A DNA stretch of 64,000 bases, from positions 1,090,680 to 1,154,679 of the forward strand of contig MNCI01008581.1 of assembly GCA_015680685.1 (NCBI GenBank), in the 5' to 3' direction. The notes under the pieces are model-generated. The model worked only from the letters and a program-made list of their open reading frames with translations, ran no database searches and was not told where the DNA came from. The stretch comes from Gnetum montanum (lineage: Eukaryota > Streptophyta > Gnetopsida > Gnetales > Gnetaceae). Below, in pieces: positions 50,045 through 60,936 of this stretch (within the stretch, counting starts at the first letter, position 1; each line of letters opens with the position of its first letter). The position numbers and the translations under genes are program-made.

Positions 50045-50109
50045 TTAGTTGTTTGTGCACTAATTAGAACTTAGGAAATCATTCACATCATTGGAACAAA
50101 CCCTTAGGG

Positions 50110-52052
50110 TTGATTGAGAAAATAATAAACAAGAATACATTGCACACTGAACAGATAAGTATGTCTCCATCTTTGTATGAAAGCGCCTCACTGCCTAGGT
50201 TTGTAATAGGAAACAATCAGCTGTGTAATACACATGACGTTGATCCACCAATTCCTCAACAAGTTCAAGTGATATATATTCATCCTAATGAGTATATACT
50301 AGACTTCACCTTTATCTTCCATCAAGATGAACAACTATGTTGGCAAGACTTAGAAGGTAAGATAGTGTTACCTCCTAATCGTTTAGTCCTGAGCATGCTT
50401 CTTCATGCTCTCACACAAATTGGCATGCCACACTTACACGTAAAATACATTGTGCAAGATCATGAACTGAGAGAATATTGTTCCATAGAGGCACAATGTC
50501 AAAGAGACTTGCAACAGGAGAGACATCATAAGTCTTTGAAGGGTAAGTGGTCCCAGAATGCCCCACATATCTTAAGCGAAAATGAGGGTGGTGAACCTAC
50601 CTCAGGCAATCAACCATACAATGATGTTCCTCCCCTTGAATTTGGCCAAGGGGTTGTGTATCAGAACTTTCATTCCACTATTCATAACCTAGGTTCTGAT
50701 ACCCATGGGCACAAAGGATTCAAAAAAGGAACATGAACTCATGATAAGGTGGACATTCTAATTGCAATCGTGATCAAGGTTGAGACTGCAGAAGAGAAGG
50801 TAACAAACACAGTCATGGTGATGGTTCTCCTTCTTCTTCACCTTCATCATCTCCTTCACCATCTCCTTCAATATCTGGACATGCTCATAAAGAAAAAGAC
50901 CATGAAGATAAAGGTAGGCAAAGTGGAAGTCATAGATGAAATAGCCAAGAAAGGGGATGAGGGAACTGTAGAGAGTCACAACATAGAAGAAGGGAGAATA
51001 GGGAACAACATAGGCATCATAGACACCATGGACAAGATGATCACGATGAACCCCTCCTCACTACTTGAAGTATGTTGGACATAACTGAGGTTGGTAGAAT
51101 TCCAATAAGGCATTAGAAAGATAGTAGGATTAAGAGATTAGATATGAACAACATCCCACAATTTGAAGGGGGATACAACGCTGATCCTCAAAATCATTTA
51201 TAAGCATTTCATGATGCGTGTGCCTTACAGAACATAGAGAACGAATGGCAAAAACTTAAGTTGTTCCCATAGAAATTAGTTAAAGAAGTGGAAAGCTAGT
51301 ATCATTCATTATAATTGAAATCCATTCATAGGTGGAGTACTATGTTAGAACTATTTAATGACAAGTACCAAACATACTCCCGAGTGTTTAACTTGTGAAA
51401 GCAAATCCAAGGCTGCAAACAAGAAAGACATGAACCCTTGGATGCTACCATGGGCCGATACTATGCACTATTACATAGTTGTCCTAGCCATAGCTATTCG
51501 CAAAAGGATCAACTACACCATCTCATGGATGGGCTTAGGCATGAAACAAGAAGAACCCTTAAGACTTATGCCCAAGGAAGACTATCCAAGCTTAGGTCCC
51601 ATCAAATTCAAAGACTATTGGAGCAAGTTGCTATGGAAGAAGGTGAGCTAGGAAAGAGAGAAAGTGTGGAAGAGTATAATTGAGATCCTTCCCTTCGGAA
51701 GAGGGGAGAAAGATTTTGTGAAGATGAAGAAGAGTCACCACTCGAAGAGATAGTGAATAGGAAAACTTTGCCTATCCAAAATTTGACATCAGAAGTATCA
51801 ATAAAGGTAGATCAAATGTGGGATTCTCTAGATAATAGATTTAATTCTATTCTTAAAATAGTAGGGGAGTCTAGAGAGCAAGGTAGTGAGAAAAGAAAAA
51901 ATAAAGAGGCTGAACATGCATGTAGCAAGGGTAAGGGCAAAGTTGCCATCATTGAAGAGGTTGTGGATTCGGAAATAAAAAATGATAGTAGATGTGAGAT
52001 ATGTCAATATGACCATCCTAAGGGATGTTTCCTTGTAATCTCACATCTATAG
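50110..52052 (+). pseudogene. Athila-like gag
   Basis: 50110-50736 is a 208-codon open stretch with FVIGNNQLCNTHDVDPP and CWQDLEGKIVLPPNRLVL; I do not recognise a domain in it. A poorly preserved stretch follows (50737-51350) with RRW-like gag sequence. 51358-51683 carries the end of the gag domain in two frames (CPSHSYSQKDQLHHLMDGL, EQVAMEEGELG). 51753-52052 has KRKNKEAEHACSKGKGKVAI and CEICQYDHPKGC, a C-x2-C-x3-H-x3-C motif of the kind found at the end of Athila gag. Primer site and LTR lie directly upstream. Several stops and shifts interrupt it, but long open runs are retained, in keeping with a younger insertion. Confidence 0.8.
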
Positions 52053-52790
52053 GAGTTTGGGGTGTATGCACTCAACCCACGATTAAACAAGAGGTAAACA
52101 TCTCGAAGGTTATCTTATCCTCAAGGTAACCCAAGGCAGTTCCACCAACCCTTAAACATATTATCCCAGTGGAACTCCACCATAATTGATTGAGCAATAT
52201 CAATAGTGGCAACACCCATAATCATGGGGAATGCCACAACCAAGGCAATAGTATCTTTACTGACAACCTAACCCATATGGATATTATGTGCAGGAGCCAA
52301 TCTCCCCATGTGACTCTACTAGTCACATCACTCCTCAACCTCACTACCAAACCCAAAAGTATTATGGGACTCCCTCTTCTAAAGGTGATATTCCAGAAGC
52401 ATATCATCCTTCTCATCTGGTTGCATCTCTTCCACCAATAACTCCACTACCACTTGCTGCCGTGATGCAAGGTGAAATCTGTACCCAACTGCAGCAATGT
52501 AATGCCATGAGGGCTGTTAACTCTCAACCTACTATTGGTTCTAACAACCACATGAAGATAAGACCTTTCTTTAGAACCAATAGTCCAACCAAGCCCTTGC
52601 AATCACAAGCAGCTGATTCCTTAGATGCCTCAGTATCAATCAAAACTTTGGAGCCCCCTTCAATCCAATCACCGCACTCAACGCATATGATCATGCTAAT
52701 ACATGCCGTCATCAATTGGATCAAAGCTGGTCACCTTTCCAGGAAATTCTCTGATCCTGGGAGTTCTCTAATATACTTACAAATCATTTG
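52053..52790 (+). other. Linker between gag and protease, partly open
   Basis: Two overlapping open runs. The one at 52288-52791 is Pro/Ser/Thr/His-rich (LPPITPLPLAAVMQGEICTQ), as linkers of long Athila polyproteins tend to be. No domain recognised. Confidence 0.45.
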
Positions 52791-52799
52791 AAATGTGCC

Positions 52800-53190
52800 A
52801 TGTAAGGCTCTTTTGGATTCAATTTTTTGCATCAACTTGATTTCTCAAGAAATGTACAAGGCCTAGAACGTATTTCCATTGAAAAGGAGAAACATTAGTC
52901 TAAAGTTGGCTGACCAATCTATCATTGTCCCATTGGGACTGGCAGAAGACATTGTTACCATTGTTTGTGGGTGGTTGTACCTAGCTGACTTCCTAGTGAT
53001 TCAGGTAAACAACAGTAAGGGGGACTTCCCAACCATAATGGGAAGAGCATGGCTAAGCAACATTAACACATGCCTAGGAATCTGTGATCTTTCCCTAGAA
53101 ATATCAAAGGAAAATACATTGGGAAAGATCGAGAAGAAGAAAGTTCTGTGCATCGCATATAGTGACATAGGGTGTAATTGCATGTAGAGG
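52800..53190 (+). pseudogene. Athila-like aspartic protease
   Basis: LLDSIFCINLISQEMYKA, a stop, then ISLKLADQSIIVPLGLAEDI, ADFLVIQV, PTIMGRAWLSNINTCLGI. This is the complete order of an Athila-type retropepsin: the L-A-D-x-S block and the I-L-G-R-x-F-L-like block (here IMGRAWL). The catalytic segment reads D-S-I; the Gly that normally follows Ser is not in place. One in-frame TAG lies near 52865. The frame 52879-53187 is open for 102 codons. Confidence 0.8.
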
Positions 53191-53539
53191 TCATGGTTTA
53201 TGCAAATTTTAGCATTGCCTACATGCAATAAGTGTGCACAAGTGATTAACATACAAAGACGCCTATATGAAGCAGCCACATGACAGGAAGACACCCAGTG
53301 GCTGATAGTTGATCAAGAAAGTAGTTCACTCATATGCATGGAACCAACTGAGGGTTTGACTTGTGCTTACATCGATAGCATAAATGCATTAGAGCAAGTC
53401 CACCTCCAACTTTCAAGTCTTAACCTTAAAAATATCAACTGGGGGAAGTTGAAAATCCATGAGAAATTTAAATAGGAGCCCCTTGAGCTGAAGCCATTGC
53501 CCACCGGTATGGAATACACATTCCCTAAAAATGGAAAAC

Positions 53540-54788
53540 TAGTAATTATCAACGCTAAGCTTTCTCCTCAACAGAAAGAAGAACTATTACAGTTTTCTAG
53601 ATGGATATAGTAGATATAACCAAATACAAATAGCCCTAGAAGACTAAGCCAAGACTATGTTCACCAGTCCTTAGGGAACATTTGCATACAAACATATGTC
53701 GTTTAGCTTGTGTAATGCCCCTGCAACATTTCAACGACTAGTTCTAAGCATATTCCAATAGCAAATAGGGAATGGTGTGGAGGTCTTTATGGATGACTTC
53801 TCCACTTATGGAGAAAACTTTGATCAAGCCTTGGACTGGTTGGAGCAAGTGTTAAAAAGATGTGTAGAAACCAATTTGAAGCTAAACTAGCAGAAAAGTC
53901 ATTTGATGGTCCAAGAAGGCATAGTACTAGGGCACAAAACCTCACACACAGGGATAGAGGTAGACCATGAGAAAATCAGAATTATCCAAGGAATTACCCA
54001 TCAACTAAAAACTATCAAAGATATTTGATCATTCCTTAGACATACTGGCTACTATAGGAGATTTATTGAGAACTTCTCAAAGGTTGCCAAACCATTGGTG
54101 GAATTAACAAAAAAGGACATACCTGTTGAGTGGACCAGGGAATGCAAATTAGCTTTCCAAACTCTAAAATAGAAGCTAGTAGAAACACCCATTCTATAAG
54201 CTCTTGACTGGTCCAAACCATTCCATATCATGATTGATGCATCCAACTATACTTTAGGAGCTGTACTTACACAGTTAGATGACTAGAATCATCCTTATTA
54301 CATCCACTGTGCAAGTAGAAGTATTACTGGTGCACAACTTAATTACACTACCATAGAGAAAGAATTAATGGTTGTAGTGTTTGCACTAGAAAAGTTTAGA
54401 CACTATGTATTGGGATATAAAGTATATATACATATAGATCATAGTGCAATCCAGTTCCTCATGAATAAGCCAATGGTAAGCCCTTGTATCATATGATGGC
54501 TTATAATCTTACAAGAGTTTGATTTAACAATGATCGATCACAAGGGCATCAGGAATGTAGTTGCTGATCATTTATCTCAATTGCGATGGGACAAAAAAGA
54601 GGATGAGTATCCAATTTCTTATCATTTCCCTGATGAATTCCTCTTTGCTGGTGTGGTGAATAATCAATCACCCACAGATACAAACTAGTATAGTAGCATT
54701 CTTACCTATTTCCTCACCCAACAAACACCACAAGAGTTAAACCTTAAGAAGCAACAACAGTTTCTTCACCGAGCCAAGTACTTTATGG
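53540..54788 (+). pseudogene. Athila-like reverse transcriptase and RNase H with N-terminal deletion
   Basis: The run LSPQQKEELLQ (ends 53592), which normally opens the linker before RT, is followed immediately and out of frame by FLDGYSRYNQIQIALED (from 53594), which normally lies past the first third of RT. Roughly 140 residues including the fingers are therefore missing. The rest is well preserved: FAYKHMSFSLCNAPATFQ, VFMDDFSTYGENF (catalytic Asp pair present), VLGHKTSHTGIEVD, IENFSKVAKPLVELTKKD, then RNase H with FHIMIDASNYTLGAVL, TIEKELMVVVFALEKFRHYV, DHKGIRNVVADHLSQL. About eight stops, mostly TAG at Gln or Trp-like positions. The 253-base N gap follows. Confidence 0.9.
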
Positions 54789-54789
54789 A

Positions 54790-55042
54790 NNNNNNNNNNN
54801 NNNNNNNNNNNNNNNNNNNNNNNNNNNNNNNNNNNNNNNNNNNNNNNNNNNNNNNNNNNNNNNNNNNNNNNNNNNNNNNNNNNNNNNNNNNNNNNNNNNN
54901 NNNNNNNNNNNNNNNNNNNNNNNNNNNNNNNNNNNNNNNNNNNNNNNNNNNNNNNNNNNNNNNNNNNNNNNNNNNNNNNNNNNNNNNNNNNNNNNNNNNN
55001 NNNNNNNNNNNNNNNNNNNNNNNNNNNNNNNNNNNNNNNNNN
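54790..55042. other. Assembly gap (253 N)
   Basis: Run of N between RNase H and the middle of integrase. The zinc-binding N-terminus and first catalytic Asp of integrase should lie here. A four-base N run (2745-2748) and a single N (4694) also occur in the window. Confidence 1.
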
Positions 55043-55795
55043 ACAACAAATCATAAATAGGTTTGGTGTGCTGTGTGCACTTATTTCAAAAAATGGTAAC
55101 ACTTCATAGGTGCAACTTTTCAGAAATTAATGCAACACTTAGGGGTTGAGCATAAATTGACTACACCATACCACCCCCAAGCGAACAGTCAAGTAGAAGT
55201 CACCAATAGGGAGATTACGAAGATATTGACAAGAACCATTAGCAAGTTTAGGTAAGACTAGAGCACTAAACTAAACAATGCTCTTTGGTAATACCGCTCC
55301 ACATGGAAACTTTCTATAGGCTACTCTCCCTATGAGTTAGTGTACAATAAATTGCCAACACTTCCCATTCAAACTGAGCTTCGTACACTATCCACGGCAT
55401 GTGACCTCGACCTTGACCTTGATCTAGCACAAAAACAACGATTAGTAATCCTTAAGTTGCTAGATAAAAACCGATTAGCTACCCTGTCATCTAACAAATT
55501 GCACAAGGACTTCTATAAACAATGTCATGACCTAAGAATTAGGAAAGTTAAATATCAGCTAGGAGATAAGGTTCTCTACTGGAATCCCACACATGTGCCA
55601 TAATGTACTAAATTTCAAATACTATGGAAAGGACCTTATATTATTTATGCAACTTTTTCTTTAGGGGCCATGACAATATACAAACCTAAGAGCCTAGACA
55701 AGAAACTATTGGTCAACATGCAACAAACGAAACCTTTTTATGAGCTTAGGATAGCCAGTACACATTCTACCTTTGTTAGTGGACAACCTTGCTAA
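55043..55795 (+). pseudogene. Athila-like integrase, C-terminal half
   Basis: After the gap: HFIGATFQKLMQHLGVEHKL, TTPYHPQANSQVEVTNREI (catalytic Glu in QVE present), LTRTISKFR, LNNALW, YRSTWKLSIGYSPYELVYNK, then KQCHDLRIRKVKYQLGDKVL and LWKGPYIIYATF. The D-x-G motif just before this lies partly in the gap or has decayed. The segment TACDLDLDLDLAQKQRLVIL has an expanded Asp-Leu repeat. A few stops (TAG/TAA). The order and spacing match the core end and C-terminal domain of Athila integrases. No env-like reading frame follows. Confidence 0.85.
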
Positions 55796-57759
55796 CTATT
55801 TCAGATCTCCTCCTTCCAACTCAGTTGTGGGGGAGATGGCTACCTATGCTAACCGTTCTAGGCCCTCAGTTCTTTTAGAATTTTTTTTTACACATTTTTT
55901 ATTTTACACATTCTTTCAACTTTTCTTATTTTTGTTTTACACCATCATTCATGTTTTTATTGTTTCTTTGTTTACTTGATTTACTTTTATTCATCATGTA
56001 ATAAGTGCTCATGATCTTGGATTAAATTATATCATATTGATTGCTAATGTTTGTTTTTTACCTTTGAATTATGATGCTAATATTAAGGTATAGTTCTTTT
56101 GGTAAAATAGGCAATGAGTCCATGTCATCCACTCATCCATACAACTCTATGGTCTCCTTTGGCTTGGAACTATACAGTCCCCTTCTTCTAAGTAAACTGG
56201 TTAATGAATTAGTCGCTGGGTATTTTTCAAACCAAGGAAAGACTCAAAGGATGAAAAGAATGTGACTTCAAGGGGATTTGATGCATTGGTGTTGGCCATT
56301 CTCTTGGGTGTTTGGATGCTTTTTCTTTGGTTTTCCACCATTCTGACATTGTTCAAATATTAGGAAGTTGAGTGAATAAAAATAATTCTTTGCATGCTGT
56401 GGTTCTCACGCATAAACATAAGAAAAAGAGAAAAAATAGAAATAGGTGAGTATTCAAAGCACACCCCTTAGACATAATAAAGCAATATGCGCTACAAGCG
56501 CTAGTTATGGCACTGGAAAGACATGTTACCCATGCCTGAAGGTTCCCTCTATCTAAGGCCCTTTCTTGCTTCCTGTTTCTCCATCTCTCTCCTTGGGATG
56601 GTGGTCACTCTTTGTGAAAGAATTCTTGTTGCCTCAAGAGGATGGATTGGCCAAGTGTATTGATGTGAGGTCACTGAATGTGGTTTGTTTGAGTCTGGAT
56701 TTGGAATGAGTTCTACTAAGTCATCTTAACCATGAAATACAAAAGGGGCTTTACACAACCTTGTTCTTGGGATTCCATTCCACTCTCTCCTCTCCATCTT
56801 TCTTCCCATTTTCCACCTCATTGTTGGTTTTATCATTAGTTCATTCTGGGTTGATGCATTATGTTTCTTTGGTGAATTCTTGTGGGTAATTTTTTAACTC
56901 TTTCTTCCAAATGACATTCCTAGAGCCTACAAACTCTTTGGTTTATGGGTTTTTTAGGGCATAAAGGGCATGAGCCTCCTTTGGGGAGGACCCACTAGCA
57001 TTACTTTTTGGTGCAATTGTTAAATTCTTTCCCTTAAACATTTCCTGCAATCAATCATTTCTTGTTTCATCTCCATCCATGACATCCATTTTATTAGCGT
57101 TGCTGTTGATATTTTTCATCTTTCTTGTTCCTCATGTTTTTTCATCTTATAGCTACCAGAGGTTTGCTATCAGTCATGGGGGCCCTAGCACAAATTTTTT
57201 AATTTTTTCCATTTTACTAATTTCCTAACCCCTACACCTTGGATAGTTACCAATGATAAATCTCTAAACTAGTTTCTACCATAACCACAACTTAGCTAAT
57301 CTGCTTCATATCGAGGCAAGGTATCAACTGCATTGTGGATTATCTATCCTTGCTCATCTGTAACTGTGTTGTATGTGTAGATGGAGATCATACAAACAAT
57401 GGACTAGACTTGGAGGAAGCACTCAGGATGGATCGAAACTGGACCATTTACGAAAGGAGCAAGTTTGGTGACATGGCTATGAATAAATAATGGAAGGCGC
57501 AATCTCGACATTGGCGGAAACATGTTCCATCTTCTTTCTCTCTTTCTCTTTCTCTTCAAGCTACCAAATAAAGGCTTGGATATCATTTATGTACTAGTGT
57601 TCACCACAGTGGTCATGAAAACTAATGTTGTAATATGCTTATTGATCCATTCACTAGTCACATTAAGTCTATCATCCCATTCCATTGTTAGTTGTCAATT
57701 AGTCAATAATCCCATACCTTCCCAATATTTTGTAAGGAACTCAAGGATGAGTTTTCATT
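55796..57759. other. 3' non-coding region of the Athila-like element
   Basis: About 2 kb with G-rich GTTGTGGGGGAG at 55825 (an internal polypurine-like tract) and no supportable reading frame. Athila elements may carry an env-like frame here; none was seen. Confidence 0.6.
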
Positions 57760-57773
57760 CAATCGTGGGGGTA
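57760..57773 (+). promoter_or_regulatory. Polypurine tract of the Athila-like element
   Basis: TCAATCGTGGGGGTA-type sequence ending at 57773, directly before the LTR. G-run tracts of this form are usual in Athila and Tat elements. Confidence 0.6.
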
Positions 57774-58710
57774 TGATGAGAGCGGTTACTCTAGTAATTA
57801 TTCTAATTATTAGAGTAGTTACTCTAGCGGTTACTCTGGTAGTTACTCTAATTATTAGAGTGGTTACTCTAGCAGTTACTTTAGCAGTTATTCTAATTAT
57901 TAGAGAAATTACTCTAATTATTAGAGTAGTTACTCCCAAGCCTATAAATATAGTGCCCAAGCACACAATTGGGAGAAAGTCTTTTAGCAGTCAAGTAGCA
58001 AAAATCTTGTAGTCTGTTTGAAAGTTAGAGTATTTTCCAAGTGCCCGCAGCAGGAGGTCTAAGTATGGACAAATCTTTATTCAAGCATTGTGTACCTGAG
58101 CACACCTTGTGTATGACAATAAAGACAAGCTCTTTAATTCATCCTTGCAACACTTGAGATTTTTTTTCTTATGCATATTTTATTTTATTTTCTTATGCAT
58201 TTATTTTATTTTATTTTATTTTATACACTTTACATTTTTGTTATTAGCATAGCAATTCATTTTGATCAATTAAGAAAATCATTAAGTTACACAAGCACGA
58301 CCACTTTGAGCATGCTTATAACGCTTAGTAACCCAGTAAAGATTAGCATTTGGTAATCCTAGTAGTGTTGCATTAGTTTAGGATGTGTACAAAAAGTGGG
58401 AATGGATGCTGGTGTTAGAATTAGTTAGAACTTAGTTAATGAGTAGTTAAGTTAAATTAGTCACTTAGTTACCTCTCTCCTTCCCTACTAGCGTAGGACA
58501 TAAAAACATAAAAGCTATAAAAATCATATGCCTCAAGCTTACTTAACCATATAATCATGACATACAAGTAAGCTTGGGAAGACAATGATCAACCAACCCA
58601 TCCTTTTTCCACAAAGGCACATAAGCCCTTAGTCCTTGAAATTTGACTGGATCATGCATGAAATGCTCGTATTCGTATGGTTGAGCGTAGGGGTATCTCG
58701 CCGCTCATCA
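57774..58710 (+). repeat. 3' LTR of the Athila-like element (937 bp)
   Basis: TGATGAG ... CTCATCA, partner of 49062-50024. Repeat U3 at 57781-57935 and TATA at 57941-57950. Shorter than the 5' LTR mainly by one 33-bp unit. Confidence 0.95.
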
Positions 58711-58715
58711 CTTCT
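58711..58715. repeat. Target site duplication, right copy (CTTCT)
   Basis: Exact copy of 49057-49061. Confidence 0.9.
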
Positions 58716-58878
58716 TAAATTCATGTATGAAAGTAAAGCTACAAATTATTGAGCATTTTGGAATGATTTTCCAACAATCATTATATTTTAAAAGTCCTTG
58801 CATGTGTCCAGTCCTTAAAGGGAAGTCTTGTGTTCTATTAAAAATTATTGAGCATTTTGGAATGTCTTTGGAACTCAT
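58716..58878 (-). pseudogene. N-terminus of the interrupted copia gag
   Basis: The minus strand from an ATG at 58878 reads MSSKDIPKCSIIFNRTQDFP and LRTGHMQGLL, the start of a copia gag (F-x-G-x-N/Q-x-x-x-W-x-x-x-M-Q pattern, with Trp lost). It is cut at 58715 by the Athila-like insertion and probably resumes at 49056. A GAGCATTTTGGAATG phrase occurs twice (58751-58765 and 58850-58864), a local direct repeat. Confidence 0.6.
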
Positions 58879-58903
58879 GTTGAAATAAATTTGGAGAGTT
58901 TTG

Positions 58904-58915
58904 TCACCAATACCA
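58904..58915 (-). promoter_or_regulatory. Possible primer-binding site of the old copia element
   Basis: The minus strand reads TGGTATTGGTGA at 58915-58904, partly matching TGGTATCAGAGC, between the gag start and a TGTAAG edge at 58919. Confidence 0.4.
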
Positions 58916-58918
58916 ATT

Positions 58919-60725
58919 GTAAGTATTGATGAAGAAGTCTGAATTCATTTGAAGCTACAAAAATTGATCAAACATTATGAAATTTTTAAAAATTTAGTTT
59001 ACCAAAAGTTGTGGTCACTATATCATGAGCTTCCCATAAGTCATAGAATTAGAGCACAAGTTGACAATGGGTCATGGTGGCTAGAAATAGAGAGAAAATT
59101 TAAATTGATGATGCCACAAGTAGACCATGAATTATGGTCTTTTAACACAAGTTAACCACAATCTGTGGTCAAATTCTAAAGCTTTCCATAATCATATCAT
59201 GAGTTGTGGTAAGTTTTTCTTATCATTGGATTTTACCACATGCTTTTTATATTGGAGCAACCATGAGTTATGGTTAATTCCATGATTTGACCAAAAGTAA
59301 TAATGATTTACTATGAGTTTACTATGGGTCATGATCTAAGAAAATATGGGCTTAACCATGAATCATTGTTAATATGAAAAAATTGATTTTTTTGAGATTG
59401 TAAGCTTAAATTTTGATGATTTTATATGGATGGATTCATCTTAAGAAAGGAAACAAACTAGTTTCACAATACTTTTGATTAAATTAGTGAAATTTTGTAG
59501 CAATATAATTCATATGAATGATTTTTCAACTTCAATGTGAAAGATGAAACTTGGATTTTGGTTTTACTCAATGTGAATTCTCTAAGAATGATGTGTGATA
59601 AAGATCATTAATCTAGGAAATTTTGAGAGAGCCCTGTGAAGCTTTAATTCAAAATAATTGAGAGAGATTATCAAAATAAAATGAAGGTAGTAAGAATTGA
59701 GAAGTGAAGAAGAATATATAATGGAAATTCATATGTCTACTTTTTTCTCCATTTTATCTAAGTTTACATCATTTTATGGTCTTGGTATTTATGCAAAAAT
59801 AAATGGGAATTTTAAAGGATAATGAAGAGATAATCCTCACTAAAAATAATAAATGAATTTGAAAAAAAATGAAGAATTGGGACCATTATTGAATACTTCT
59901 ACCCATAAATTCTAGAAAATTAAAAAGAAAGAAAAAATTGATTTGTTCTCTTTTGATCCTTTTCTTCATGTTGAGTCAAAGGTTGCATTAGACACTAACT
60001 TAATCACTAGATGTATCTTATGTCTCCATTAGGAGGAATTTATGTCTCATATGTCCTCTAAGTACACTTAAAATAAAATTATTTTTTATTCATCTTGAGA
60101 TTGGACCCATGCGAGTAAAGTTGTCTTATGACTTAAAGCCATGTGATAAGTTTGAAATCAAAAGAATAGATCTACTTTTTTTCAAGACCAAGTGTGATCC
60201 TAACTTTGTAGGACTATAAAAGCCATCTATTATATAGAGGAGTCATTTAAATTTCATGTTACTCAAATGGCTTCTCTAGTTTATCAATTAATCAAAGACA
60301 AATAAACTCTACATGTAGACCTTTATAACTCTTTGGCACTTTTGTTCTTTGCAGCACTTGGATAAGACAACTCGTATCTTGTCTTGAAGGATTACCCTTA
60401 GCTCCTAGTCATACAAGTTATTCAATCATGAAAAAATTAATCCTACATGATCCAAGGTGTCAAGATCAATGTCTCAAAAGAAACTATAATGTACATGAGC
60501 AACATCCCCTATAATGATGAGGTAACCTTTTGCCATGGATGAAATGGTACCTCTGAGGTTCGATGTTATTTCAATAGCATGTTATAACATCTACAATCAT
60601 GAGTATTTTCTTACTCCATGAAATAAGGTCATTCATCAAATAATTAGGTATTTTACCCTGGATGCATACATTACATGATTACTTAGGTTTCATTTTCACT
60701 TCTTATGTTGGTTTTAGTCTAGTCA
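58919..60725 (-). repeat. Probable LTR or related repeat right of the old copia gag
   Basis: Starts TGTAAG at 58919 next to the possible primer site. Contains the CCATGA/TCATGG cluster at 58990-59370 and then AT-rich sequence without coding signal to 60725. The outer edge was not found. It does not resemble the LTR at 37790-38685, so that LTR and this one may not belong to the same element. Confidence 0.35.
58990..59370. repeat. Cluster of CCATGA/TCATGG palindromes
   Basis: Paired sites include GACCATGAATTATGGTC (about 59123), AACCATGAGTTATGGTTA (about 59261) and AACCATGAATCATTGTTA (about 59355); CCACAATCTGTGGT (about 59157) is a variant. Same motif family as 25480-25790. Confidence 0.7.
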
Positions 60726-60921
60726 TGTTGAGAATATATTTTTTCCTTCCTTGTTGGCAAGAGAGCTTTGACAAGAGCTCACAAGGGTGGCATGCTCCCA
60801 AATTTTCCTAAACATGCATGCGGGTTTATTGGGAATTTTAGTTATCTTGTATGGGATTTTATTCTCCTATATATACTCCACCATTAGCCCTATCATTGTT
60901 GGTCCCCCTCAATTATCAACA
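60726..60921 (+). repeat. Small Ty1/copia-type LTR (196 bp)
   Basis: Starts TGTTGA and ends TCAACA (perfect 6-bp inverted termini), with CCTATATATACTCC as TATA near 60867 and a primer site immediately after. Short LTRs of this kind occur in small copia lineages and in TRIM-like elements. No second LTR was seen in the remaining 3 kb. Confidence 0.65.
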
Positions 60922-60936
60922 TGGTATTAGGTATTG
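60922..60936 (+). promoter_or_regulatory. Primer-binding site of the small copia-type LTR
   Basis: TGGTATTAGGTATTG directly after the LTR; the first six bases, and eight of the first ten, match the initiator-Met tRNA type TGGTATCAGA. Confidence 0.6.

Noticed and set aside
54737-55102. Open frames across 54737-55102
   Set aside because: They consist of N.
55796-57759. Env-like frame between integrase and 3' LTR of the Athila-like element
   Set aside because: No supportable reading frame with signal peptide or membrane anchor was found there.
49070-57935. Regularly spaced repeats as a CRISPR array
   Set aside because: Units are contiguous and degenerate with no unique spacers, lie inside LTRs upstream of a TATA, and the genome is a plant.
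49061-58012. Hydrophobic repeat proteins rich in VVTLVV/LIIR at 49061-49246, 57703-57966 and 57773-58012
   Set aside because: They are translations of the 33-bp LTR tandem repeat, open on both strands only because the unit length is a multiple of three and lacks stops.
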